This document shows positions 1-10,501 of a stretch of 64,000 nucleotides of DNA, piece by piece. A model generated the notes under the pieces. That model worked only from the letters and a program-made list of their open reading frames with translations, was not told the origin of the DNA and made no database searches. Position 1 is the stretch's first letter, and every line of letters starts with the position of its first letter. The stretch comes from Hydractinia symbiolongicarpus (Eukaryota; Cnidaria; Hydrozoa; Anthoathecata; Hydractiniidae). The stretch covers positions 21,080,501-21,144,500 of the forward strand of contig NC_079880.1 in NCBI RefSeq assembly GCF_029227915.1. The letters are read 5' to 3'. The position numbers and the translations under genes were made by a program.

Positions 1-1440
1 TAATTGAGGGCAGTCTCACAATTTTTGTGAGGGATTGGAGTTACATAAACTGGAGGAAGAAAATGAATTCGAGTTAAATAGTTTGCTGCATAGAATATGC
101 TAATCATTTCTTCCTGAAGGCAATTAAAATCTAACTTTTCTTCTTAATAAAAAGCACAACTTTGTTCTAAATTTAAACTAGTTGTTCCAAACTTTTTTAT
201 AAAGCCCAACCCCTTATTTTATACCTCAAAAACGCTTATCGGTGAAAAATCTTATCATTATACTTCAAAATCTTTTTAACATTTTATGAGTTAGGTGTTG
301 GAAGTAAGTATAATCTTAGCCTAGAGTTTCTTAAAATGTGCTATAAAGAAATATCCGAGTGTTTATTAAATCTCCTTCTCTGATATCCGATATCGTATGT
401 GTTGGTTTCTTGCCTAAACAGAGATGCAAACTATATTAGTTGATTTCCATATTAATATGCAATTATATAATAACAAAACAAAGAATGATTCTGCGGTATT
501 TTACAGGGATTGTTGAGGAATCCCCGCTGCTGACATCAACATGCCGAGCCCCTTATTCTCACGTTACATAGCTTGTTATCTTTAAGGTTTGGGATATCAT
601 TGGTAGATCTATGGTTATTCATGAAGGAGAAGACGATTTATCAAGTGAAAATCATGGAAATGCTGGAAAAGGGTATGAACATACTTGAAAGTAATGTAGC
701 CTTGATTGTGCCTTCCGTGTGTTTAAGTCTGGAAATATGAAAAAATTTAAATAAAACCTAAAAAAAACCTGTTTTAAAATATTTTGGTGCCCTAAAAATG
801 CGTGAAATACCGTGGAAATCATTAGGCTGTCTTTTTAGTAATATTCTGAACATTTTTTTAGAATGGCGTGCGGTATTATAGCTCGGTCCGCTGGTATGTT
901 TGAAAACACAAAGAAAGTTTGCGCGTGCACGGGCAAGACGCTATGGGAAGAACGAGAAGAAGCAAGAACAATGTACGTTGATCCCACCTCCTGAAAGCTA
1001 ACATAAAAGAGTTTTTTCCATTGTTTATAAGTTTGTTATTTTTAATGCATATTATATTTATTATACAGTTTACGTAAATGCTTGCAATTTCTAGTGATGT
1101 TATTTCTGTTGTACAATTTAGTTTAAACAATATACTAGAAATTTTTAAAATCGACATTTTTAATATTCAAGTTTTTATTTTAAGGCACCAACGAAACGCT
1201 CTCTGTAGAGTAAACAAATTATTTGTCCTTTAAGTTAACTGCAATGCAATAGTTTCACGAGTGCATATTAAAAAAAAATTAGAAATTTGTTTACTCGTTA
1301 CCTGTAATGTGTGTAGAGATTAGCTTAAAATGAGTGCACTGTATTGGCTTCATTAATTTAGATATTGAAGTCGTGGCGTTCAATTTATAAACATTTGAGA
1401 TAAACATTTGAGACATTTATTTAAAGAAAAATGAAGACAT
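1..1440. other. no gene recognised; AT-rich intergenic DNA
   Basis: I see no protein with recognisable family features here. The longest open frame (876-1157, minus) has low-complexity hydrophobic content, no motif and no splice context. The last part, from about 1430, already looks like the 3' end of the interspersed repeat that dominates the next 11 kb: a tail with CACAGACACGCGCACACAG and ATATTATTATAA, ending GACTAG at 1497. Confidence 0.5.
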
Positions 1441-1983
1441 CCACTATTCCTGTCACAGACACGCGCACACAGTTTCCATATTATTATAAGCGACTAGTCG
1501 GTAAACCCATGGAAACATTAAGCAGAATAAAAATTAAACAGTCAGGAAAAGAATGCTTTTCAAGAACTATGTTAAGCAATTACTTCTGTTGGATAAACTG
1601 AACATTTTGATCAAAAAATTATATAGGATCAAAAATTTGAAAGGAAATAAGGAAATATAGAGTTTTTATTTTTAGAAATTCGTTAACCGGTTTCTCTTGT
1701 GTAGAGCTTGATAGGTTGATCAAGAAAATGTATAAGACCATTACCGAACGGTTACAAAGAAATTAAGGTTGAAAGGTTACTTTAATGACGTCATCAAGCC
1801 GTCCTTTCCGAAACGGGTTGGTTCGCTCAGCTATAGGAAATTAGTCCAATTTTGGTCCCATACGATCCCTAGTTACCCACGCAGGAGATTCCATCCGTTA
1901 TTTTCACCCTTTCCATGTTATTCCTCCCAAAAATTATAAGTGTGCTGTAATTGCTCCATTAATTTAATTAAGCTGTTGACGTT

Positions 1984-2193
1984 AAATCAGTGTTATTGAA
2001 GACGCGACATTCAATTTGTTTATTGAAATCAGTGTTATTGAAGACGCGACATTTAATTTGTTTATTGAAATCAGTGTTATTGAAGACGCGACATTTAATT
2101 TGTTTATTGAAATCAGTGTTATTGAAGACGCGACATTTAATTTGTTTATTGAAATCAGCGTTATTGAAGACGCGACATTCAATTTGTTTATTG
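1984..2193. repeat. 42-bp minisatellite, five copies
   Basis: Five near-perfect copies of a 42-bp unit containing GTTATTGAAGACGCGACAT follow each other, with only C/T and A/G variants between them. Because 42 is a multiple of three, several frames on both strands stay open across the array. None starts or ends in anything gene-like, so these frames are not genes. The array is absent from the equivalent place in the second duplicated block (about 6893-7240). Confidence 0.9.
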
Positions 2194-3325
2194 ACATTTG
2201 AGACATGCATTTTTCGGCAACGTCAAAGGAAAATAACCACATCTATTTAGCCTCTTTAGAACATTGTGGTGATTTAGGTTTAAGGATTAAATTGTAAAAA
2301 AATGTCATTTTTGGAGCTAAAGCGTTGTTTAAAATATATTTGTTACAAGCAATTTAGCATTAGCTAGCTATCTAGCATAAAGTTTCTTCTCTGTTTTCTA
2401 TATTTTCTTGCCAATTGTTATTTGTCTCCTCTTACCTAAGTCTATCCTACAACTGTCTTTCTATCTTGCAAAAGCCTGACCACGATTTTATTTGTTTCTA
2501 CGAGTCAATAAGCCCCGTGGAAAAATCCACTTAGGCAGAAGGACGTTAAAGAAGATCCGTCGTTTGCATTTTGGTGACGTACACAAAAAACAAATTCGGA
2601 GAGGCTGTTGCTTTCAATGTGTAGAGCTTAAACTGCTTATCAAAAAAACGTATAGAATTATGTACTTCTAAGGAACGGTTGAAAAGATATAAGGGTTTCA
2701 AGATATTTTGATAACGTCATCAGCCCGTCTGCCCCAAAACGGGTGGTATGATTCAGCCTTAGAGAACTAATCCAATTTGGTCCTTTGTAGTCACCCATGC
2801 AGGAGATGACCTCAGTTATGTCCAGCCATTTCCAAAAACATACAGTGCAATGCAATGGCTTCGCCAAATGCTATTGAAGTCAGTGTAATTGTATTGACGT
2901 TGTGCCGTGATGTCTAGGCTGTTAACAACTAAGCCGCTATTAACGCTACGTTAATGCCGTAACGTCAGAAACTTTTCCATTTGAGACAAAACTTTTTTGG
3001 ATACATCAAATGAAGATGAACACGTCTACTTTTTTTGGTACAGACAGACACACAGACAGATACAAGCTTCGTATTATTGCAAGAGACTAGTTAATAAGCC
3101 CGTGGAAATATTTACTTACACTCTTTAAGAAGTGAGACACTGAGATTATTGGTATTTTGAATGCTAACTTGCTGAATTATTAAAAATATTAAAAAATTGA
3201 ATGCCTTCCGGGAATAAGCGCCCTTCCAATTCATCTGAGTAAATAGGGCAGCCCCAATTTCGGCCCTGTATTGCAAAATGATAGGGAAATACATGTGTAG
3301 CTAATGATTATAAGCATCATTGAAG

Positions 3326-4627
3326 TTAATAAACAATAGTAAATGTCTCTTTTACATAATCATTTTTCAGAAAATTCGACATTTCTTCTGTTTCAAGGCA
3401 AAACTCGACAAACAAACCATCTTTATGTGGAGTTGGAAGAATCGCAACAAAACCTGGAGTGTCGCTACTAACTATACCAACGGCAGTAGCTTTTCCTAAT
3501 CCAAAATCAAAATCATACAAGGAATAGTGTGCCAGCGATGAAAGAAGGATATCATTGTGAACTATGCCAGGAAAAATTGGAAGTGATATTTGATTAAACA
3601 AACTATGCAGGAATTCCAAGATATAACTTTTCGACATAACGTCATAATTTTGGCGTAAGCGTAAACACACTTCTTCAATAGGCATATCTAAAATTTCTGC
3701 CGTTGACAAACGCATACACAGATAGCTAATACCATTTCGAAAGTAATTATTAGGAAGACCAAATGTTTTCCTGCAGTTCACAACAATTGCAGCCATGGAA
3801 CTTTCACATTTTTTATGCATCCTTGCAGCAACTGTGGCTTTCCATATAATTCCAGTTAGAACATCGTTCTTAGATATATAAACACTATCCCCCAATATTT
3901 TTGAAAATTTCATTTGTAAGGAATTCAGTTTTGAAAATGGCACATATAGTCTTAACTTTGTTGTTTTTGCTGTTGTCACGAAATGAGAAGATATACTGCT
4001 CAAGAACAAGTGTTTGTACTGATTTTTACGTTCATAATGCACATTTTGTTGCAAGAGATAGCGATTTGTGATATTACTAAATACTCCAATATCACCATGC
4101 GTTGTAGCATGCGCCCAGGCGCTTAGAAAATTACATATACCTTGACTGTCACACAATAAATGATGATAATTGACCACTAGAATCAATGATTCATCATTCA
4201 GTAAAATGATCTGCGCAACGAGAAGATATGCATCATTATTTAAAGGAAATTCTCGAACTTCAAAAGGAAAAATTTCTTTTTCTGGTAATTTTTTCACTTC
4301 GAAGTTGACGTTTTCGACTTCTGCAAAGGAAAAGTTAGCTTTTGATTTGATAATTTTTACACCATGGTTGTCATGATGTAGAATTCCACCTGTTGTTGTG
4401 TATTCGATGCTACCACATATCTCGGGATATTCTTTCAGTGTTTTCTTTAATCCTGTTATCATCCTATCGACAGAGAATGGAGTAGCAGTACTGTTTTTGT
4501 AAAAATAACAAGTTTTTACATACATTCTGGCTTGACAAAGGTCAGAGATAGTTAATGGAGTTTCGTTGTCTATTTCAGCTGTACCCGGAAGTTTTATGAT
4601 TTCTTCTGAGATGATCCTAATTTCCAT
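3326..4627 (-). CDS. BAHD-type acyltransferase, copy 1
   Basis: A single uninterrupted 433-residue frame. Members of this family (PF02458) move an acyl group from an acyl-CoA to an alcohol or amine. The diagnostic features are present: HxxxD at H156-D160 (HHLLCD), the DFGWG-like structural motif as DFGLG at 374-378, the central SKNDVLTGIIWKATVAAR segment (252-269), and VNCRKTFG...NNYFRNG (283-299). Length matches the family (about 430-460 aa), so it looks complete and catalytically competent. There is no signal peptide or membrane segment, so it is probably cytosolic; the substrate cannot be told. The start is the first ATG. A splice-acceptor-like TATTTTAG lies 19 bases upstream, so the mature mRNA may begin there by cis- or trans-splicing. 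BAHD enzymes are best known from plants and fungi, so this is notable in an animal. The gene sits among repeat copies and is duplicated at 9200-10501. Confidence 0.88.
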   Translation of the reverse strand: MEIRIISEEIIKLPGTAEIDNETPLTISDLCQARMYVKTCYFYKNSTATPFSVDRMITGLKKTLKEYPEICGSIEYTTTGGILHHDNHGVKIIKSKANFSFAEVENVNFEVKKLPEKEIFPFEVREFPLNNDAYLLVAQIILLNDESLILVVNYHHLLCDSQGICNFLSAWAHATTHGDIGVFSNITNRYLLQQNVHYERKNQYKHLFLSSISSHFVTTAKTTKLRLYVPFSKLNSLQMKFSKILGDSVYISKNDVLTGIIWKATVAARMHKKCESSMAAIVVNCRKTFGLPNNYFRNGISYLCMRLSTAEILDMPIEEVCLRLRQNYDVMSKSYILEFLHSLFNQISLPIFPGIVHNDILLSSLAHYSLYDFDFGLGKATAVGIVSSDTPGFVAILPTPHKDGLFVEFCLETEEMSNFLKNDYVKETFTIVY

Positions 4628-4679
4628 TTAAAGGGCTGCCTCTCTCTAAAATATATTGGAGATTAAAATTAACAATTTT

Positions 4680-5620
4680 TTTTATGAACAAAGAATAAAA
4701 ACTTAGCGCATGTACAACTCTTACAACAACAACCACTTTAATTCTGTCAAAAAAAACTTACTCAAACAAAGATTACGCGTCGTTTTGCAGATTCTGTTAG
4801 ATTGCTTTTTACACGCATTATGATTAACATACAAGGATTTTAAAAAGAAATTCATCCATGTTAATTACCTCATGATCCTGATAAAATAGTTTTGCAGACG
4901 CGAGCATTATGGCAGCTGTGACGTGCTGATCTGAAGTGCTGAGTCAAAGATGGTAATTGTCTTCAGGCAGCTACGCCTAATTTGTCAGCTAGGCGTTACT
5001 CGGCGTTTGGTTTTGCGCAGCCGATTTAATCTGTTCCGGCACAGCTAAATTTTAGTTTTATAATCTGTTCTGAGCCGAATTTAACACAGCATAGCTCATA
5101 ATGGGCGTTAGGAGATTTAGCCATATTTTTTCGAATAATTGTGGGCATGTTAAATCTTCTTACTCTTCAACGGGAATTTCTGTTTATGTAAGTTGTTTAT
5201 ATAGTCGGTAGCCAGTGGAAAAATCCACGGGTTCGCCGGTATTTCTCATATCGCATTGCGTGCATCTCGCTACTTGCGGTACTATTTTGTGTGACAGACA
5301 GACGCATACTGGTATTATATTATAGACTAGTCAATAAAGCCAGTGGAAAAATCCACTTAGGCACAAGGACAATGAAAAAATAGGTCGTTTTAAATTTTTT
5401 GCTTATGTCAGAACTGCAGATATGAAAAAAAATTGGCAAAGTTTAGTTTATTCGTTGCCTGTAATGCGTAGAGGTTAAAACGCTGATCAAAATAATGTAT
5501 AGGATCATGTGTTTTCGACAAACTCCCAAGGATATAAGGTTTTGAAAATTTTGCTGACGTCAGCAATGGGAAACCCCAAAATTTTTTTAGGAAATTTGTG
5601 TACCTGTTGCCTTCATCGTA
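4680..5620. other. non-coding segment specific to block 1
   Basis: Upstream of BAHD gene 1 lies about 900 bases with no equivalent upstream of gene 2. It has no gene-like frame. It contains the 3' end of one repeat copy (GACAGACAGACGCATACTGG, then CTAG at 5330) and the start of the next (TCAATAAAGCCAGTGG and the ATCCAC hairpin arm from 5331). A deletion in block 2 running across this junction would explain the difference. Confidence 0.6.
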
Positions 5621-8216
5621 TAGATCTCGAAAAGCTGATCAAGAAAATGTATAGGCTCATGTACTTTTGACAAACGGTTGCAGAGGTATTAGGGTTTAAA
5701 AGTTTGTTGATGACGTCACTAACCCGTCCATTCCAAACTCTCATAAATTAAAATAAGGTCATAAACCCACGTAAATTTCCAATCAAATATCTACACCCCC
5801 TGTAAAAAAGCTGGCATTATAGCCTCCATGTATATACATGGAGGCTGACAAGCTGACAAAAGTTTAACAGAATGTCAGAAAGAAAACAATAAAATATAAC
5901 CTAACACACACTTTAAATTTTGAAAAAAATTATTCCATTTGTCATATTGCACATGGTCGCCTGTGAAAATGTGAAAATAATTATACTCTTACGGGCATAA
6001 AAACACATTTTACTATCCTGTAAAAGTGCAAGTCTTTGAAAGATTTTGTAGGTAGCTAGCTATAGCTATCTTATATCATAATTTGTGCTTATAAAAGAAG
6101 AAAAGTTTGGAAGATATAGATAATTAAAAAAGACGAATAACAACATAAGTCATAGGCGAGAGCTAGATATGGGGATGGAGGCTAAACATTAGCCAGCTAA
6201 CAGTAGCTAAGACAGTCAGTTAAATATACTTAAACTGGGAACACTTAGCTAAAACTTAAGCTAGTTATTTATTCTTAGTAAGACACATATAAAGAGAAAC
6301 AACAGTAATGTAAAAATAATAACATTACAGTGAGCAGTAAGTTCCACAAACCAAAGTTTTCCGTTTGTTAGTCAGCTAACAGCTATATTATGTAGCATTT
6401 TGAATTTTAGGACAAACACATTAGTTACGCGCCAGGGGAGACATTAATTATGCAACAAAAACATAAACAAATATGGTGGCTAGGTTTTCTTTAAAAAAGC
6501 AGTAAAATATAAAACTTCAAGAATTTGAGGCATTTCTTGGAAATGCGAGTCTGCTTGCTCTAGTGATATAAAACTAAACGTCTGAAAACATCAAAGTTCT
6601 TACTATTATTGATTTTAAGTCCACTCCAAACTCTAGCCTTTATTTTCTATTTCTAACTTTACTACTTTACTTCTAGCTCTAGCTACCACTTCTTACTTCA
6701 CTTCTTGGACCTTTCTTTCTCTAAATTACCTTTTCGCACTTTTTTTCCAGACGAAAAAACCCGCTAGCAAAATGGATATAACCTTTTCGGAGACTTCAAA
6801 GGAAATGTTGGCTACATCACAGGAAAATAAATACATCCACTTTGCCTGTTATAGACAGACGGACACACCTAGCGTATTATTATAGAGACTAGTCGATAAG
6901 GCCCGTGGAAAAATCCACTGAGGTAGTACAAAAATGAAAGAGAAACCTTATTTGAATGTTATTAAAAGCGCGACATTCGGCAAGTTTAAAGAAGAATTAG
7001 TTCATCCGCTTAGCCTGTTACAGACTGAAAACCACACACATACACAGTTTCCGTTTTTTATATAAGAATAGCTTGTCTCTTTGTCTCCAACTGGTCATTG
7101 GGCATATGTTCTATATTTTAAGGGTTTGAGAGCAGTTCAATAATAGAATTTCCGCCCTCAATTGCGCGAGTTCACGGGCAGGTCGTTCTAAGCCAGGTAC
7201 ATTATTAAACATAGCGAAGAATAAATGAGCGACGATTTTATTACGTTGTGGTGATTTAGGTTTAAGGATAAAATGTTTTCTGATGTTTTTTGAGCTAAAG
7301 CGTTTTGTTTAAAATATATTTCTAACTTTAATTCAGCTATTTAACATTAGCTAGCTATCTACCACAAAGCTTATTCTCTAAACTGTTTTCTATATTTTCT
7401 TACTCATTTTTATACGTTTCTCTTACCTAATTCTATCCTACAACTGTCTATCTTGCACAAGCCTGACCACTATCTTATTTGTTTTTACTAGTCGATAGGA
7501 CCGTGAAAAGATTCACTTAGACAGAGGATGATTTGAATTTTGGTGACGTAAGCAATGACCCGTCCATACAAAAACAAAATGTTGCTTTCAATGTGTAGAG
7601 CTTGAAACGCTTGTTAAGAAAACGTTTAGAGTCATGTACTTTTGAGGAACGGTTAAAAAGGTATAGGGGTTTAAAGGTATTTTGATGACTTCATCAACCC
7701 GTCTGTTCTGAAACGGTTGGTATGAATCAGCCTTTGGGAACTTACCCAATTTGGTTCCTTGTGGCCCCTAGTTACCCATGCAGGAGATGACGTCAGGTAT
7801 GTCCAGCTATTTCCAAGATAAAAAGCCTTAAACATTAAAGTGAAATGCAATAGCTTCGCCAATTTTAAAAATCTTATTGACGTCAGTGTAATCGTATCGA
7901 CGTTGTGCCGTGACGTCTAGGCTGTTAACAACTAAGACGCTATTAACGCTACATTTTACATTTTAGAGGAAAATGAACACATCCACCTAGCCTGTTACAG
8001 ACTGAAAGTCACACACATACTTACATAGTTTCTGTATTTTATATAAAACTAGTTGATAAACCCGTAAATAAATCCACTTGCAATTTTTAAGAAACATGAG
8101 ACTGAGATTATTGCTATTTTTGACTGCTAACTGGGAAATTACTAAAAAATTGAAAAAATGAAACGCTTCCGCGAAAAAAACGCCCTCCCAGCTTATCCGG
8201 GTAAATGCAGCAGGCC

Positions 8217-9125
8217 TAATTTTATGGAGTTATATATGAGACAATATTCGTGTATGGTTTTCGTCGCGTCGTAAATGCTTTTCGTCGTGTCGTATCTTTC
8301 TTCGTGGTGTGGTTTTTGTCGCGTCGTATCTTTCTTTGTGGGATGGTTTAACGTTTCGTCGAGTCGTATTTGTGTTCGTCGCGGCGTATTTCACTTCGTG
8401 GCGTATATTACTTCGCGGCGTATTTCACTTCGTGGCGTATTTTACTTCGCGGCGTATTTCACTTCGTGGCGTATTTTACTTCGTAGCGAAAATTTTCATG
8501 CTTTTTTAACACAAATTCGTGTAGCGCTTACAAGAAATCCAAGTCACATGAATAAAATGCAGTAAAATAAACAAAACCTTTATTTTAGTGCTAAAAATTA
8601 TATTCTATTTTTAAGTTAGTTTTACATTTGTGATTATGAAGGAATATTATGTGTTGTGTAAGAGTTTTATGTAATAATTTATGTTTATGTAGTTAGTTTA
8701 CTTGATTTTTGATATTTTCATCAGAATCCATTTAAACTACAAAATAGATAATAGATTATACAGTGTAGCATGCCTAAAATGTATAGCTAGCTAGCTAAAT
8801 CTAAGAATGTATCGTTTATTAAAAGAAAATGACAAAAATAATAGCTAGCTTTACCCAGTAGAAAAACCAAAGCCACTAGAAAGAAAGTGAAATATATTGT
8901 GTAAAAGCTTCACGAAATTAGTAATTCCGTGTAAAAAAAGCATAACAATTCCGCCTCAAAGTGAAATACCCCACGAAGTGACATACGACACGACGACGCC
9001 ACGCCGAAAACCATTACGGTGCGAAGAAAACCACACGACGAAGAAAGATACGACACGACGAAAAGCATTACGACGCGACGAAAACCATACACAAATATTG
9101 TCCCACATATAACTCCATATAATTT
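8217..9125. mobile_element. non-autonomous DNA transposon with 6-bp TSD (IS3EU-like ends)
   Basis: The element proper is 8223-9119 (897 bp), bounded by TATGGAG...CTCCATA. Its termini are long inverted repeats: about 100 bases at the left end (GTGTATGGTTTTCGTCGCG and onward) reappear inverted at the right end. It is flanked on both sides by TAATTT (8217-8222 and 9120-9125), a 6-bp target duplication. The uninterrupted sequence survives in block 1 near 3254-3268 (CCCCAATTTCGGCC), which confirms the insertion point. Inside the left arm is a run of short repeats, CTTCGTGGCGTATTTTA alternating with CTTCGCGGCGTATTTCA (about 8390-8485). No transposase frame is present. A 6-bp TSD with TAYGG...CCRTA ends is, from memory, the signature of the IS3EU superfamily. 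Confidence 0.85.
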
Positions 9126-9199
9126 CGGCACTTTACATTCCCTAATAACTATTGCAAAATGATAAGAAAAAAAGCTTATGGTCATAAGCATCATTGGAG

Positions 9200-10501
9200 T
9201 TAATAAACAATGGTAAATGTCTCTTTTACATAATCATTTTTCAAAAAAATCGACATTTCTTCTGTTTCAAGGCAAAACTCGACAAACAAACCATCTTTAT
9301 GTGGAGTTGGAAGAATTGTAACGAAACCTGGAGTGCCCTTGCTAACAGTACTGACACCAATAGCTTTTCCTAATCCAAAATCAAAATCATACAAGGAATA
9401 GTGTGCCAGCGATGTAAGAAGGATATCATTGTGAACTATGCTAGGAAAAATTGGAAGTGATATTTGATTAAACAAACTATGCAGGAATTCCAAGATATAA
9501 CTTTTCGACATAAAGTCATAATTTTGGCGTAAGCGTAAACACACTTCTTCAATAGGCATATCTAAAATTTCTGCCGTTGACAAACGCATACACAGATAGC
9601 TAATACCATTTCGAAAGTAGTTATTAGGAAGACCAAATGTTTTCCTGCAGTTCACAACAATTGCAGCCATGGAACTTTCACATTTTTTATGCATCCTTGC
9701 AGCAACTGTGGCTTTCCATATAATTCCAGTTAGCACATCGTTCTTAGATATATAAACACTATCCCCCAATATTTTTGAAAATTTCATTTGTAAGGAATTC
9801 AGTTTTGAAAATGGCACATAGAGTCTTAACTTTGTTGTTTTTGCTGTTATCACAAAATGAGAAGATATACTGCTCAAGAACAAGTGTTTGTACTGATTTT
9901 TACGTTCATAATGCACATTTTGTTGCAAGAGATAGCGATTTGTGATATTACTAAATACTCCAATATCACCATGCGTTGTAGCATGCGCCCAGGCACTTAG
10001 AAAATTACATATACCTTGTCTGTCACACAATAAATGATGATAATTGACCACTAGAATCAATGATTCATCATTCAGTGAAATGATCTGCGCAACGAGAAGA
10101 TATGCATCATTATTTAAAGGAAATTCTCGAACTTCAAAAGGAAAAATTTCTTTTTCTGGTAATTTTTTCACTTCGAAGTTGATGTTTTCGACTTCTGCAA
10201 AGGAAAAGTTAGCTTTTGATTTGATAATTTTTACACCATGGTTGTCATGATGTAGAATTCCACCTGTTGTTGTGTATTTGATGCTACCACATATCTCGGG
10301 ATATTCTTTCAGTGTTGTCTTTAATCCTGCGATCATCCTATCAACAGAGAATGGAGTAGCAGTACTGTTTTTATAAAAATAACAAGTTTTTACATACATT
10401 CTGGCTTGACAAAGGTCAGAGATAGTTAATGGAGTTTCGTTGTCTATTTCGGCTGTACCTGGAAGTTTTATGATTTCTTCTGAGGTGATCCTAATTTCCA
10501 T
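9200..10501 (-). CDS. BAHD-type acyltransferase, copy 2
   Basis: Paralogue of the gene at 3326-4627, also 433 residues and intronless. By my count 19 residues differ (about 96% identity). The HxxxD (156-160) and DFGLG (374-378) motifs are intact, so it should fold and act like copy 1. Six of the 19 differences fall in residues 381-389, directly after DFGLG; the residue following HHLLCD is Arg instead of Ser. The acceptor-like TATTTTAG upstream of the start is conserved apart from small changes between it and the ATG. The 897-bp transposon at 8223-9119 inserted downstream of its stop codon, about 80 bases away, where it could affect the 3' UTR or polyadenylation. Both copies look functional; neither has a frameshift or stop. 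Confidence 0.88.
   Translation of the reverse strand: MEIRITSEEIIKLPGTAEIDNETPLTISDLCQARMYVKTCYFYKNSTATPFSVDRMIAGLKTTLKEYPEICGSIKYTTTGGILHHDNHGVKIIKSKANFSFAEVENINFEVKKLPEKEIFPFEVREFPLNNDAYLLVAQIISLNDESLILVVNYHHLLCDRQGICNFLSAWAHATTHGDIGVFSNITNRYLLQQNVHYERKNQYKHLFLSSISSHFVITAKTTKLRLYVPFSKLNSLQMKFSKILGDSVYISKNDVLTGIIWKATVAARMHKKCESSMAAIVVNCRKTFGLPNNYFRNGISYLCMRLSTAEILDMPIEEVCLRLRQNYDFMSKSYILEFLHSLFNQISLPIFPSIVHNDILLTSLAHYSLYDFDFGLGKAIGVSTVSKGTPGFVTILPTPHKDGLFVEFCLETEEMSIFLKNDYVKETFTIVY

Larger units (their letters stand above)
2260..6892. repeat. duplicated block, copy 1 (carries BAHD gene 1)
   Basis: From about 2260 the sequence aligns by eye with 7240-12080. Shared segments include TGTGGTGATTTAGGTTTAAGGAT (2269 and 7249), the whole acyltransferase gene, and the 5630-6892 tract (with 10780-12080). 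Main differences: copy 1 has about 950 bases between 4730 and 5620 that include a repeat end and start at 5330/5331. Copy 2 has a transposon at 8223-9119 and only about 200 unrelated bases in place of the 4730-5620 segment. The copies abut, with the boundary at a repeat junction (6892/6893), so unequal exchange between repeats is a sufficient explanation. Confidence 0.85.

Noticed and set aside
1968-2250. Four overlapping open frames over the 42-bp repeat
   Set aside because: Products of a tandem unit divisible by three; no gene evidence.
8275-9194. Open frames such as 8275-8565 and 8910-9194
   Set aside because: They lie in the inverted-repeat arms of the transposon and consist of its short repeats; no transposase similarity.
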